Positions 34,909-44,100 of a stretch of 64,000 bases of DNA are shown here, in pieces. The notes under the pieces were generated by a model, which saw nothing but the letters and a program-made list of their open reading frames with translations, did no database searches and was not told where the DNA came from. Numbering within the stretch: position 1 is the first letter of the stretch; every line of letters starts with the position of its first letter. Origin of the DNA: Flavivirga rizhaonensis. Lineage in GTDB: Bacteria > Bacteroidota > Bacteroidia > Flavobacteriales > Flavobacteriaceae. The stretch lies in assembly GCF_004791695.1 (NCBI RefSeq), contig NZ_SRSO01000027.1:1-64000 (forward strand), written 5' to 3'. The position numbers and the translations under genes are program-made.

Positions 34909-35613
34909 CTACTCAAATAATTTTATAACATCTCGCAAACTACTTATCGTTTTATAAGTCTTTCCGTTCGTATCTTTTTCAGTAACTTCTTCATGTGCCC
35001 AAGTAGTATGAAAGGGTACATGAACTGCGTGAGCTCCGATATTCACCAATGGTAATACATCAGATTTTAAAGAGTTACCTATCATTAAAAATTCTGATGG
35101 TTTAACCTCTAAATGATTTAATAATTTAGAATAGTTAATTTCTTGTTTATCACTTAATACTTCTATATGGTGAAAATAGCTTGTAAGGCCAGACTTTTCT
35201 AATTTGCGTTCTTGATCTAACAAATCACCCTTTGTAGCAAGTATTAAACGATATTTTTTCGATAATACTTTTAACACTTCCTCAACACCATCAAGCAATT
35301 CTACGGGCTTTTCAAGCATCCTTTTTCCAATATTTAAAATCTCTTCTATTGTTTTATGGGACACATTATAGTTAGATAATTCTAAAGCAGATTGAACCAT
35401 AGACAACACAAAAGCTTTAACCCCATATCCATATATAGGTAAATTGCGTATTTCCATTTTAAATAATTCCTGATCTATTTTATTTGGGGTTTCATAGTCT
35501 GATAATAATTTCCCAAATGCTTCTTCTGCCTCACGAAAATAAGTTTCATTAACCCAAAGGGTATCATCTGCATCAAAGCCGATCACTTTTATGTTATCGT
35601 ATTCTTTTATCAA
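34909..35613 (-). CDS. HAD-family hydrolase
   Basis: This 234-residue phosphatase has motif I DADDTLW (Asp14, Asp16), motif II ATKGD and motif IV MIGNSLKSDVLPLVNIG, with a helical cap between. The substrate is unknown. It lies 44 bases after kdsB and directly against the CAT-like gene. A Kdo 8-phosphate phosphatase (KdsC) role is possible from position, but KdsC is smaller and lacks this cap, so that is not claimed. Confidence 0.85.
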   Translation of the reverse strand: MIKEYDNIKVIGFDADDTLWVNETYFREAEEAFGKLLSDYETPNKIDQELFKMEIRNLPIYGYGVKAFVLSMVQSALELSNYNVSHKTIEEILNIGKRMLEKPVELLDGVEEVLKVLSKKYRLILATKGDLLDQERKLEKSGLTSYFHHIEVLSDKQEINYSKLLNHLEVKPSEFLMIGNSLKSDVLPLVNIGAHAVHVPFHTTWAHEEVTEKDTNGKTYKTISSLRDVIKLFE

Positions 35614-35657
35614 TTAATTTTCTTTTAATTAAGTTACTGAAGCAAGTTCAACACTAA

Positions 35658-36386
35658 CTATTTCCATAATTTTTTGGCACGTTCCAAATCTTCAGGTGTA
35701 TCAATTTCAACACCTTCAATATCTGTTTCTATCATTTTAATTCGTTTTCCATATTCTAAATAACGAATACACTCTATTTTTTCTGAAGCTTCTAATGGCA
35801 ACATAGGTAACTTATAAAAATCAAGTATAGCTTCTTTTCTAAAAGCATAAACGCCTTTATGCTTATAGTATTTCACACCTACATTTTTTTCTCTTGGATA
35901 AGGAATTGGGCTTCGAGAATAATAAAGTGCAAAATTTGATTGGTCTACAATCACCTTTACAGTATTTGGATTATTAATCTCATCCAGATCTGTGATATGA
36001 ACCATTAAGGACGCTAGATCAATTTTTTTATCATGATCTTCTTTAAAAACTTCAATCAATTTCGCTAGCGACTCTCTATCTGTAAATGGTTCGTCTCCTT
36101 GAACATTAATAACAATATCTATATCCATAAATTCGACAGCTTCTGCTATTCTATCGCTACCACAATCATGTTCTTTCTTACTCATTATGGCTTTTCCTCC
36201 ATTACTTACAATTTCGTCATAAATAATTTTGTTATCCGTAACAACAAAGACGCCATCAAACAAATTAGTAGCTACAGTGGCTTCGTATGTACGCAATATG
36301 ACCGTTTTTCCCCCTAGGTCTTGCATAAGTTTTCCTGGAAATCGCGATGCACTGTAACGCGCAGGAATCATTGAAATTATTTTCAT
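35658..36386 (-). CDS. kdsB: 3-deoxy-manno-octulosonate cytidylyltransferase
   Basis: This 242-residue enzyme activates Kdo (or 8-amino-Kdo) to the CMP sugar for lipopolysaccharide. Motifs: IPARYSASRFPGK (6-18), VATNLFDGVFVVTDN, INVQGDEPF, YYSRSPIPYPRE and a C-terminal EGVEIDTPEDLERAKKL. The length is typical. It is the first gene of the five-gene minus-strand cluster. In relatives with KdnA/KdnB the enzyme is specific for the amino sugar. Confidence 0.93.
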   Translation of the reverse strand: MKIISMIPARYSASRFPGKLMQDLGGKTVILRTYEATVATNLFDGVFVVTDNKIIYDEIVSNGGKAIMSKKEHDCGSDRIAEAVEFMDIDIVINVQGDEPFTDRESLAKLIEVFKEDHDKKIDLASLMVHITDLDEINNPNTVKVIVDQSNFALYYSRSPIPYPREKNVGVKYYKHKGVYAFRKEAILDFYKLPMLPLEASEKIECIRYLEYGKRIKMIETDIEGVEIDTPEDLERAKKLWK

Positions 36387-36564
36387 AATAATTAAGCTCA
36401 GTATCTAATTCAAAAATAGAATAATTATCATTAGGTTTTGCTTTTATATTACTGAAACTTTCTTGGCAACATAAAAATTACAAACAATACCTCCCGTTAT
36501 TGACCGTTAAAAATTGCTATCCCACAAAGTCACTTAAGTATAGAATAAAGAAAGTTTCTATTAA

Positions 36565-36620
36565 AACTGAATACTACCAACTAACCACTGACCACTGATC
36601 ACTGATTACTGACCACTAAA
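36565..36620 (+). repeat. degenerate heptad array at the helicase 3' end
   Basis: Eight 7-bp units with the pattern nACTnAn run without a break (for example CACTGAC, CACTGAT twice, TACTGAC). They share ACTGA with the GACTGAA array at 12575. The array ends 1 base from the stop codon of the helicase gene. No four-helix-bundle gene is nearby. The rest of the 36387-36564 stretch shows nothing. Confidence 0.75.
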
Positions 36621-36621
36621 A

Positions 36622-38049
36622 TTAATCTTCTTCAAAAAATTCATTTTTAAAACCAATAAGATATAGTTTTTCTTTGGCCCTGGTTACTGCGGTATACAAC
36701 CAACGTAAATATTCTTTATCAACACCATTTGGCAAATAAGGCTGTTCAACGAAAACGGTGCTCCATTGTCCACCTTGCGATTTATGACAGGTAATGGCAT
36801 AAGAAAACTTTACTTGAAGTGCATTAAAGTGTTTATTACCCTTTACTTTTAAAAATTTTTTATACTTACTAGATTCATTTTCATAATCTTTCATGACCTC
36901 TTGGTATAACTTATTGGAATCTTCGTAAGGTAAAGATGGTGTTTCAGCTTCGATAGTATCTAAAAGTAAAACCGTTTCAAAAGGTCTCATTTTTGGATAA
37001 TCTACCATACGTATTTTAACTTCTGCAAAACGGAAACCGTAAAGCTCCTGAATACTAAAAATTTCAAGCACTTCTATGATATCACCATTTGCAATAAAAC
37101 CAGCTTCTGTAGTTGGCTTAATCCAAAAGTAATTATTCTTAACAACCATTAAATAATCGCCAGCAGAGAGTTCACTTTCATTAAATAATATTCTATTACG
37201 TATTTGTTGATTATACAAATTAGCTCGTTTATTACTTCTCACTATAATGGCCGTTTCTTCCTTGCCTAAATCGCTATAAGCATCGTTAATGGCATCCATG
37301 ATCTCATACCCATCTATTAACCTTATAATATCCTTAAAGCCTGCTAAATCAAATTTAAAACTATCATGAACGCTATGTGATAAGGCTTCACGTAATACCG
37401 TCGCATTGGCAAGAATACCAGAATCCTGCCCTTGCCTCACAACTTCGTCTAATTCCATTCTGGTAACGTCCTTGTTATAATTTAGACTAAGAGTGTCTTC
37501 ATTTAAAGCAGGACTAATATCTAACTTAACTGGAGGTAATTGAGCTGTATCACCAATTAAAAGTAATTTACAATGATGACCAGAATACACATATTGAATT
37601 AAATCATCAAGTAACGAGCCATTTTCAAAAAGTTTTGAATCACCTGGCGTATCTGGTATCATAGATGCTTCATCAACTATAAAAACGGTGTTTTTATGCT
37701 TATTGGGTTGTAACACAAATCTAACACCTCCACCCTTTTCTTTCTTAGGAAAGTATATTTTTTTATGAATGGTAAATGCTTCTTTTCCCGAATAATTAGA
37801 AATAACTTTAGCAGCTCTACCAGTTGGAGCCATTAAAACAGCACTTTTTTTAGCTTTCCATAAATTAGTCACAATAATCCCTACAATTGTAGTCTTTCCT
37901 GTACCTGCGTAACCTTTTAACACATAAAGTAGATTTGGTGCTTTGTTAAAAATAAACTCTGAAAGCTGTTGCAGAACAATATTTTGCTTTAACGTAGGTT
38001 TAAACGGGAACTGCTGGTTTATAAGGGAATAAAATTCGGATGACGTCAT
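36622..38049 (-). CDS. ATP-dependent RecD-like DNA helicase
   Basis: This 475-residue superfamily 1 helicase has Walker A GYAGTGKTTIVG (about 46-57), Walker B-like VFIVDEASM, and the C-terminal UvrD-type segments SYAITCHKSQGGQW and LYTAVTRAKEKLYLIG. It is a short, single-protein RecD2-like form common in Bacteroidota. It would unwind DNA during repair. It is transcribed away from the next operon. Confidence 0.9.
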   Translation of the reverse strand: MTSSEFYSLINQQFPFKPTLKQNIVLQQLSEFIFNKAPNLLYVLKGYAGTGKTTIVGIIVTNLWKAKKSAVLMAPTGRAAKVISNYSGKEAFTIHKKIYFPKKEKGGGVRFVLQPNKHKNTVFIVDEASMIPDTPGDSKLFENGSLLDDLIQYVYSGHHCKLLLIGDTAQLPPVKLDISPALNEDTLSLNYNKDVTRMELDEVVRQGQDSGILANATVLREALSHSVHDSFKFDLAGFKDIIRLIDGYEIMDAINDAYSDLGKEETAIIVRSNKRANLYNQQIRNRILFNESELSAGDYLMVVKNNYFWIKPTTEAGFIANGDIIEVLEIFSIQELYGFRFAEVKIRMVDYPKMRPFETVLLLDTIEAETPSLPYEDSNKLYQEVMKDYENESSKYKKFLKVKGNKHFNALQVKFSYAITCHKSQGGQWSTVFVEQPYLPNGVDKEYLRWLYTAVTRAKEKLYLIGFKNEFFEED

Positions 38050-38131
38050 CTAAAGTTTCGACAAATTAAAAATTATTCAAAGATAGAAATGATTTTTACT
38101 CTCTTAGGTTTTTACGGTTAAAAAAAAATTG

Positions 38132-38139
38132 TAGATTTG
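38132..38139 (+). promoter_or_regulatory. -7 promoter element
   Basis: TAGATTTG fits TAnnTTTG and lies 30 bases before the start at 38170. No good TTTG is seen at the right distance upstream (TTTT at 38109). Confidence 0.4.
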
Positions 38140-38169
38140 CGAAAAGACTTTTAATTAATAGAACATCTT

Positions 38170-38907
38170 ATGTTGACATTTATTCTTATCGCAGTAGCAG
38201 TGATATTGCTTACAATTGGCTTGGTAAAGCTAGTTGACAAATTTATACCTTCAAAACTTAAACCTGTTTTAACAATTGTACTTTGGTTATTAATTGGTTA
38301 TCTAGGCTATCAAACATATATGTCCATTTATGAGCCTATTCAATTTAACAAACTTAAAAACAAACGTTATAAAGAAGTTATTACAAGTTTAATAGAAATT
38401 AGAGATGCTCAAATTGCTCATAAACAAGTAACAGGTAAGTTTTCTGGTAATTTCGAAAACTTAATTAAGTTTATAGACACCGCTCAATATACCATTACAC
38501 AACGTAGAGATTCTTCTATTATAGATAAAGAGTTAACCAAATTATATGGAGTTGATACGTATAAAGAAATTGTTCTAATTGATACTTTAGGTTTTGTTTC
38601 TGTTAAAGATTCATTATTTAAATCTTCTGATCGTTACAAATCCATGATGAATGTCCCTGTAGGTAAAGAAGGAGCTAGATTTAAATTACAAGCTGGATAT
38701 TTAGCACAAAACGATATACAGATACCTGTTTTTGAAGCTTCTGTTAAAAAAGATGTTATTTTATTCGACCAAAACAAGGATCTTCTTATGCAAGAAAACC
38801 AAATTGTTTCAGTTGATGGCGTAAATGGAGATCAATTAGTAGTAGGTTCTATGGACGAAGTTAAAACTGTCGGGAATTGGCCGACAAATTATGACGCAGC
38901 TAAATAA
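38170..38907 (+). CDS. conserved membrane-anchored protein of unknown function
   Basis: This 245-residue protein has two N-terminal membrane segments (about 2-20, FILIAVAVILLTIGLV, and 34-52, VLTIVLWLLIGYLGYQTY) and a soluble remainder of about 190 residues with no recognised domain. FEASVKKDVILFDQNKDLL and a C-terminal GDQLVVGSMDEVKTVGNWP are visible. It overlaps the DUF3822 gene by 17 bases and leads the group with rsmD. Confidence 0.75.
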   Translation: MLTFILIAVAVILLTIGLVKLVDKFIPSKLKPVLTIVLWLLIGYLGYQTYMSIYEPIQFNKLKNKRYKEVITSLIEIRDAQIAHKQVTGKFSGNFENLIKFIDTAQYTITQRRDSSIIDKELTKLYGVDTYKEIVLIDTLGFVSVKDSLFKSSDRYKSMMNVPVGKEGARFKLQAGYLAQNDIQIPVFEASVKKDVILFDQNKDLLMQENQIVSVDGVNGDQLVVGSMDEVKTVGNWPTNYDAAK

Positions 38908-39712
38908 AAACACTAATAAACTAACTAATCTAGAATTGTCCATTCAAATAAGTTTGAGTGGACTTTCTTTTTCTATACTGCAGAAAGATTCCAATAATAT
39001 TTCTGTCTTAAAACACTTCGATTTTAACAAAAGACTAACGCCTTTAGAGCTTTTAGATCATTGTAAAAATATCTTCAACACAGAATCACATTTACAGGAA
39101 TCATTTAATAATATCTGTGTGATTCATGATAATGAATTATCCACACTAGTGCCTAAGCCATTATTTGAAGAAGACAGTTTAGCTGATTATTTAAAATTTA
39201 ATTCTAAAATTCTTAAATCGGATTTTATTACCTACGATGATATTGTATTAAATGATAGTGTAAATGTCTATGTTCCATATATAAATATTAATAATTTTAT
39301 ATATGACAAATTTGGGGCTTTTACTTTTAAACATGTTTCTACTATCCTAATTGAAGAAATTTTACAGATTGAGAAAAACACCAATACCCCTAGAGCATAT
39401 TTAAACATTAGCAAAAATCATTTTGAAATAGTAATTATAGAAAAAGGTAAGTTATTACTATACAATACATTTGAATACACTACAAAAGAAGACTTTATAT
39501 ATTATGTTTTATTTACTGCAGAGCAATTAAATTTAAATCCTGAAACGTTAAATTTAATTTTTATTGGTGACATAAAAGAAAGCGATGATGTATATCAAAT
39601 TGCATATAAGTATATAAGAAATATAGGTTTTGGTGATCGAAATGATAACTATACATATAATGAAAATCCAAAGTATAATCATTCAGATTTCACTTTAATA
39701 AAAAGTTTTTAA
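38891..39712 (+). CDS. DUF3822 family protein
   Basis: This 273-residue protein has the feel of an actin-like/ribonuclease H fold (LSIQISLSGLSFSILQKD at the start, IYIN and AYLNISKNHFEIVIIEKG in the second half, and LIFIGDIKESDD). Linkage to rsmD on the same strand is the usual setting of DUF3822 in flavobacteria. The function is unknown. The final stop shares a base with the start of rsmD (TAATG). Confidence 0.8.
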   Translation: MTQLNKNTNKLTNLELSIQISLSGLSFSILQKDSNNISVLKHFDFNKRLTPLELLDHCKNIFNTESHLQESFNNICVIHDNELSTLVPKPLFEEDSLADYLKFNSKILKSDFITYDDIVLNDSVNVYVPYININNFIYDKFGAFTFKHVSTILIEEILQIEKNTNTPRAYLNISKNHFEIVIIEKGKLLLYNTFEYTTKEDFIYYVLFTAEQLNLNPETLNLIFIGDIKESDDVYQIAYKYIRNIGFGDRNDNYTYNENPKYNHSDFTLIKSF

Positions 39713-40251
39713 TGCGTATTATTTCTGGTATTTATAAAAGTAGAAAAATTGTTGCACCTAAAAATTTACCGGTGAGACCAACAACGGATATGGCTAAAGA
39801 ATCCTTATTCAATATTTTAAATAATCTGTTTTATTTTGATGAGATCTCTGTTTTAGATTTGTTTGCTGGCACTGGTAATATAAGTTATGAATTTGTATCA
39901 AGAGGTACCCAAAACATTACTTGTGTAGATCAAGATTATGGCTGTATTAAGTTTATAAATCAAACTGCTGAAGCTTTTGAAATGCCTATAAATACTATAA
40001 AAAGTGACGTTTTTAAATTTTTAGAAAAGTCTAGTTTACAAACTGATGTTATATTTGCAGACCCTCCTTATAATTTTTCAGAAGAACAATTTTCTAAAAT
40101 ACCGGAATTGGTTTTTAAAAACAACATGTTATTAGAAAACGGTATTCTAATTATTGAACACTCCAAACACACAGATTTATCTAATCTAAATCATTATAAT
40201 TATTCTAAAAGTTATGGTGGTAATATATTTAGTTTTTTTGAAATAGCCTAA
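39712..40251 (+). CDS. rsmD: 16S rRNA (guanine-966-N2)-methyltransferase
   Basis: This 179-residue SAM-dependent enzyme methylates G966 of 16S rRNA. It starts MRIISGIYKSRKI, has RPTTDMAKESLFN, the SAM site DLFAGTGNISYEFVSRG (about 45-61) and the catalytic DPPYNF (about 118-123). The length is normal. The start overlaps the preceding stop by one base, so translation is probably coupled. Confidence 0.92.
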   Translation: MRIISGIYKSRKIVAPKNLPVRPTTDMAKESLFNILNNLFYFDEISVLDLFAGTGNISYEFVSRGTQNITCVDQDYGCIKFINQTAEAFEMPINTIKSDVFKFLEKSSLQTDVIFADPPYNFSEEQFSKIPELVFKNNMLLENGILIIEHSKHTDLSNLNHYNYSKSYGGNIFSFFEIA

Positions 40252-40417
40252 ACCAGCGCATTCCCTTTTTTGTTAATTCCTTTTTTTTCAGTACTTTAGA
40301 TTCTATTCTTTAAAATCCCAGACTCTACACCCTACTATATTAAGAGTCTAAAAGCATATCTTTTCCCACAGTTGCTTATGGCTTAATTTGAGTACTAACT
40401 TTAAAACCATAAACGAA

Positions 40418-40930
40418 ATGAAAAAACTTCTTTTACTACTATTTACAGTGATTATTTTTATTGCCTGCGAAAAAAAACCACAGCGTTACTTTGCTGAATC
40501 TACTGAAATTGAAACGTTAAAAGCCGGCATTAAAGCCTATGAAACCGGTGACTGGGACACATGGAAAAGCCATTTTGCAGATACTGCAAAAATATTTGTT
40601 AATTCTATTAAACCTTTAACAAAAGAAGAAAGACTAAAAGACTTAAAGGCTATGACTAACGCTATGTCGACCTACGGTTTTAATCATGATAAAGAATATG
40701 TAGAAATGGTATTAGATAAAGATGATGAAACCTGGGTTTATTATTGGGCTTTACACAAAGGTACATTTGCAGCAAATAATAAAGAATTATTGATACCAGT
40801 ACATTTAGCTGTACGATTCGATAAAGGACAAATTATAGAAGAACATATTTACTTTGATGGTACGGCAATGAACCAAGAATTTGCTGCCATAGCAACTGCG
40901 AAAGCCAAAGCTGAAGCTGAAAAAGAATAA
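40418..40930 (+). CDS. NTF2/SnoaL-like lipoprotein
   Basis: This 170-residue protein has the lipoprotein signal KKLLLLLFTVIIFIAC and a single SnoaL-like fold (about 35-155: GIKAYETGDWDTWKSHFAD, and LAVRFDKGQIIEEHIYFDG). The ATG at 40418 is chosen because it begins the signal; a TTG 30 bases upstream is in frame. The last residues are an Ala/Lys/Glu tail. Function unknown; it lies 30 bases before another secreted protein, with which it is probably co-transcribed. Confidence 0.8.
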   Translation: MKKLLLLLFTVIIFIACEKKPQRYFAESTEIETLKAGIKAYETGDWDTWKSHFADTAKIFVNSIKPLTKEERLKDLKAMTNAMSTYGFNHDKEYVEMVLDKDDETWVYYWALHKGTFAANNKELLIPVHLAVRFDKGQIIEEHIYFDGTAMNQEFAAIATAKAKAEAEKE

Positions 40931-40960
40931 AAATTGACTAACTAACCAAATATTAAATTT

Positions 40961-41707
40961 ATGAAAATACTAAAAACAACTTTAACTCTAGCATTCATTT
41001 TATGTTTAACATATAACCTATCTCAAGCACAACAAATGTTCTTGGTACACCAAGACAATGTAAAACCGTCAAAAATGATGGAATATGAGAAAATTGCTAA
41101 AGAATTCCATGCTGCCTCTGTAGAGCATAATTTACAAACCGAATGGGTAACGGCAGTATCTAATGATTTTAGATATTTTTATATCACTCCTATTGAAAAC
41201 TTTGCTGAATTAGATAAACGTCCAATGGCAGATATGGCAAAGGCAATGGGAGATAAATTTGGAGAAATGTTTGAACGTTATGATAAATGCTACAATTCGC
41301 ATGGCTCTTACATTGTGGTACATGATGAAGAACTTAGCTATATGCCAGACGGCTCCAAAGAAGCAATAGAAGGAAAAAACTACCGCAAATGGTTTTATAT
41401 GTACTATGCACCCAAAAATGCCAAAAAGGTAAAAGAAGGCATGAAAGCCGTAAAAGAACTATTTGCAAGCAAAGGATCCACAAGTTATTACCGTATATAT
41501 AGAAATGGATTTGGAGCCATGGAAAACTATTATCTGGTATCTGTTGCTGCTAAAGATGAAGTAGATGGAGCAACACAAGCCAAGGCTAATGAAGACGTTT
41601 TAGGTCCGGATCGTTGGGAAACGTTTAGTAAAGTATTAAACCATATATCCAGAATGGAAGAATATAGCGGAGAAATGAGACCAGATTTATCCTATTCTCC
41701 CAAATAA
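40961..41707 (+). CDS. secreted protein with two antibiotic-monooxygenase-like halves, function unknown
   Basis: This 248-residue protein has a signal peptide ending SQAQ at about residue 23. The two halves look alike in layout (QMFLVHQDNVKPSKMMEYEK near the start and FYMYYAPKNAKKVKEGMKA in the second half), as in dimeric alpha/beta barrel proteins, but a catalytic role is not evident. It follows the SnoaL-like lipoprotein, and a hairpin terminator lies 38 bases after its stop. Confidence 0.65.
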   Translation: MKILKTTLTLAFILCLTYNLSQAQQMFLVHQDNVKPSKMMEYEKIAKEFHAASVEHNLQTEWVTAVSNDFRYFYITPIENFAELDKRPMADMAKAMGDKFGEMFERYDKCYNSHGSYIVVHDEELSYMPDGSKEAIEGKNYRKWFYMYYAPKNAKKVKEGMKAVKELFASKGSTSYYRIYRNGFGAMENYYLVSVAAKDEVDGATQAKANEDVLGPDRWETFSKVLNHISRMEEYSGEMRPDLSYSPK

Positions 41708-41745
41708 TCTAATATATTTATTACTAACCAATTATTTTTAATGTT

Positions 41746-41773
41746 AAACCCTTCTTAATTATAAGAAGGGTTT
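41746..41773. terminator. terminator between the secreted-protein gene and rnpB
   Basis: AAACCCTTCTT (41746-41756) and AAGAAGGGTTT (41763-41773) form a perfect 11-bp stem, followed by ATTTGTATT. It lies between converging units and may serve both. Confidence 0.85.
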
Positions 41774-41783
41774 ATTTGTATTC

Positions 41784-42130
41784 AAGTAAATCTATAAGCC
41801 GAATTCTGTTCATCCTGACCTTGTTTCAGAATCTCCTAAAACAAACACAAGAATACCTTATCATTTATCTGAGTATATTGTTACCAATATACTTTAGCTG
41901 CCTACCCTCCAGCATCGAGCGTGCAGCCCTCAAACACTGGTTTACATGACATTGCACCACATAGAGTTTACCTGATTTCACTACAGCATAACCTGTACAT
42001 ACTTTCTGTTGCACTTTTCCTAGCCTCACGACTGGTGGTAATTAACCACTATGTTGCACTATGGTGTTCGGACTTTCCTCCCATGTGTTGAAACAAATTC
42101 AGCACAAGAGCGATAAGGCAATCTACTTAT
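41784..42130 (-). ncRNA. rnpB: RNase P RNA (class A)
   Basis: The minus strand carries the conserved RNase P core: GAGGAAAGTCCGAACACC near the 5' part and CAGAATTCGGCTTATAGA near the 3' end. The P1 helix closes with AAGTAGAT (minus strand, from 42128) pairing to ATTTACTT at the 3' end. It is the catalytic part that trims the 5' ends of tRNAs. A strong promoter lies just upstream at 42134-42166. Confidence 0.93.
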
Positions 42131-42133
42131 GCG

Positions 42134-42166
42134 CAAAATTACAATAAAGAAGTTTTAAATATCAAA
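42134..42166 (-). promoter_or_regulatory. promoter of rnpB
   Basis: On the minus strand TTTG (42163-42166), a 21-base spacer and TAATTTTG (42134-42141) give a full match to the Bacteroidota promoter, with a start about 6 bases on, at the 5' end of the RNA. Confidence 0.75.
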
Positions 42167-42286
42167 AAATAAACAGAACTATTCATTTACTTTAAAATAC
42201 TTTTGTTTTGTAGACTTATTTTTGAAATTTGTTAATAACTCGTTTTAAATTTTATACGCTTTATCTTTAATTTTAAGTTGAATTTT

Positions 42287-42294
42287 TAACTTTG
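42287..42294 (+). promoter_or_regulatory. -7 promoter element before dnaX
   Basis: TAACTTTG fits the -7 consensus and lies 63 bases before the dnaX start codon. A clear TTTG at the right spacing is not seen. Confidence 0.4.
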
Positions 42295-42356
42295 TTAAAC
42301 ATTAAAATCAGCATCAAATAAATGCTAGGTATTAAAACAAGTTAAATACAGGTAAA

Positions 42357-44090
42357 TTGGAACACTTTGTAGTATCAGCCAGAAAATACAGACCACAAAC
42401 ATTTAAAGATGTTGTGGGGCAACAGGCTATTACAAATACTTTGTTGAATGCAATAGACAATAACCATTTAGCTCAAGCTTTACTCTTTACAGGACCTCGT
42501 GGTGTAGGTAAAACAACTTGTGCGCGTATTCTCGCTAAAATGATTAATAGTGATGGTACCGAAACAAATGATGAAGATTTTGCATTTAATATTTTTGAAC
42601 TAGATGCAGCTTCAAACAATTCTGTTGATGATATTAGGAGTTTAACAGACCAGGTTCGTATACCACCTCAGGTTGGAAAATACAAAGTTTACATTATTGA
42701 TGAGGTACATATGCTCTCTCAAGCTGCTTTTAATGCGTTTCTTAAAACGTTGGAAGAACCGCCCAAACACTGTATTTTTATTTTAGCAACTACTGAAAAA
42801 CATAAAATAATTCCAACTATTTTATCGCGTTGTCAGATTTTCGATTTTAAACGCATTACCGTAAAAGATGCTAAAGAATATTTAAAATTTATTGCAGAAG
42901 AACAAGGTGTAACTGCAGATGATGACGCGCTACATATTATAGCTCAAAAAGCAGATGGTGCTATGCGAGACGCCTTATCTATTTTTGATAGAGTAGTAAG
43001 TTTTTCGGGTAAAAACCTGACCAGGCAAGCAGTTACGGAGAATTTAAATGTACTTGACTACGAAACCTATTTTACAAGTACAGATTTAATTTTAGAAAAT
43101 AAGATTCCAGAATTGTTACTACAATTCAATAATACACTGTCCAAAGGGTTTGATGGACATCATTATATCTCTGGATTAGCATCTCATTTTAGAGATCTAT
43201 TAGTAAGTAAAACTCCTGAAACCATTGAATTGCTAGAAGTGGGAGAGCAAACCAAGGCTAAATACTTAGAACAATCTAAAAAAGCTTCGCAAGAGTTCCT
43301 CCTCCAAGGCATAAACCTAGCAAACGATTGTGATCTCAAATACAAAACCAGTAAAAATCAGCGCTTACTTATCGAGTTATGTTTAATGCAGCTTGCCTCT
43401 ATCACTTTTGATGGAGAAAAAAAAAATAGCAGACATTACATAATTCCAGCTTCTTACTTTAAAAAGAAAGGCATTACTCCTATTCCAGTAGAAATGCCAA
43501 AACAAGAACAAAACAATTCAGTTACCGACAATTCAAAAGAAGATAATGCTAAAACAGAATTAGCATACTCTAATAAGGTAAAAGCTTTTCAGGTTAATGA
43601 ACCTCCAACAATTATTTTAAAAAAAGAAACCAAACGCACCTCTGGTCTTTCTTTAAATAGCATAAGAGCTAAAAAAGAACATCTTATTAAACAAATGGAT
43701 GTTGTTATAGAAGAAGAAGATTTACCTAAGGAAAGTTTTACTGAGAAGGAACTTGTAAATGCTTGGAATACCTATATCGAAATAATAAGAGATAAAGGGA
43801 AACATAATTTGGCTTCAATACTCTCTATAGATGCTCCAAAAGTTAAAGAAACAACAGTTTATTTAGAGTTTCCAAACGCTACAAATAAGGTTGAAGTAGA
43901 ACGTAACCAATATGATCTTTTGTCTTATATTAGAAAGTCTTTAAACAACTATGACATTAGCTTATCAATTAGTATAAACGAAGTCATGGAAAAAAAATAT
44001 GCTTATACTACTGCAGAGAAGTTTGAAAAATTAAAAGAGAAAAATCCTAATATTGACATATTAAGAAAAACTTTCGATTTAGATATATAA
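42357..44090 (+). CDS. dnaX: DNA polymerase III subunit gamma/tau
   Basis: This 577-residue clamp-loader ATPase loads the sliding clamp. It starts at TTG (42357): no ATG is available, and the frame begins EHFVVSARKYRPQTFKDVVG, exactly as in relatives that use ATG. Walker A GPRGVGKTT (46-54), DEVHML (about 115), and SRCQIFDFKR with the sensor region follow. The usual zinc-binding Cys cluster after Walker A is absent and replaced by an Asp/Glu-rich stretch, as in other Bacteroidota. The C-terminal third is variable and charged. The next gene starts 10 bases after the stop. Confidence 0.92.
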   Translation: MEHFVVSARKYRPQTFKDVVGQQAITNTLLNAIDNNHLAQALLFTGPRGVGKTTCARILAKMINSDGTETNDEDFAFNIFELDAASNNSVDDIRSLTDQVRIPPQVGKYKVYIIDEVHMLSQAAFNAFLKTLEEPPKHCIFILATTEKHKIIPTILSRCQIFDFKRITVKDAKEYLKFIAEEQGVTADDDALHIIAQKADGAMRDALSIFDRVVSFSGKNLTRQAVTENLNVLDYETYFTSTDLILENKIPELLLQFNNTLSKGFDGHHYISGLASHFRDLLVSKTPETIELLEVGEQTKAKYLEQSKKASQEFLLQGINLANDCDLKYKTSKNQRLLIELCLMQLASITFDGEKKNSRHYIIPASYFKKKGITPIPVEMPKQEQNNSVTDNSKEDNAKTELAYSNKVKAFQVNEPPTIILKKETKRTSGLSLNSIRAKKEHLIKQMDVVIEEEDLPKESFTEKELVNAWNTYIEIIRDKGKHNLASILSIDAPKVKETTVYLEFPNATNKVEVERNQYDLLSYIRKSLNNYDISLSISINEVMEKKYAYTTAEKFEKLKEKNPNIDILRKTFDLDI

Positions 44091-44100
44091 ATAACTTAAA

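Noticed and set aside
34909..35613. KdsC phosphatase because it follows kdsB
   Set aside because: The protein has a helical cap and is longer than KdsC; it was left as a general HAD hydrolase.
41784..42130. A stretch without open frames between a secreted-protein gene and dnaX, first considered as a plain gap
   Set aside because: The minus strand holds the conserved RNase P RNA core and P1 pairing, so it was annotated as rnpB.
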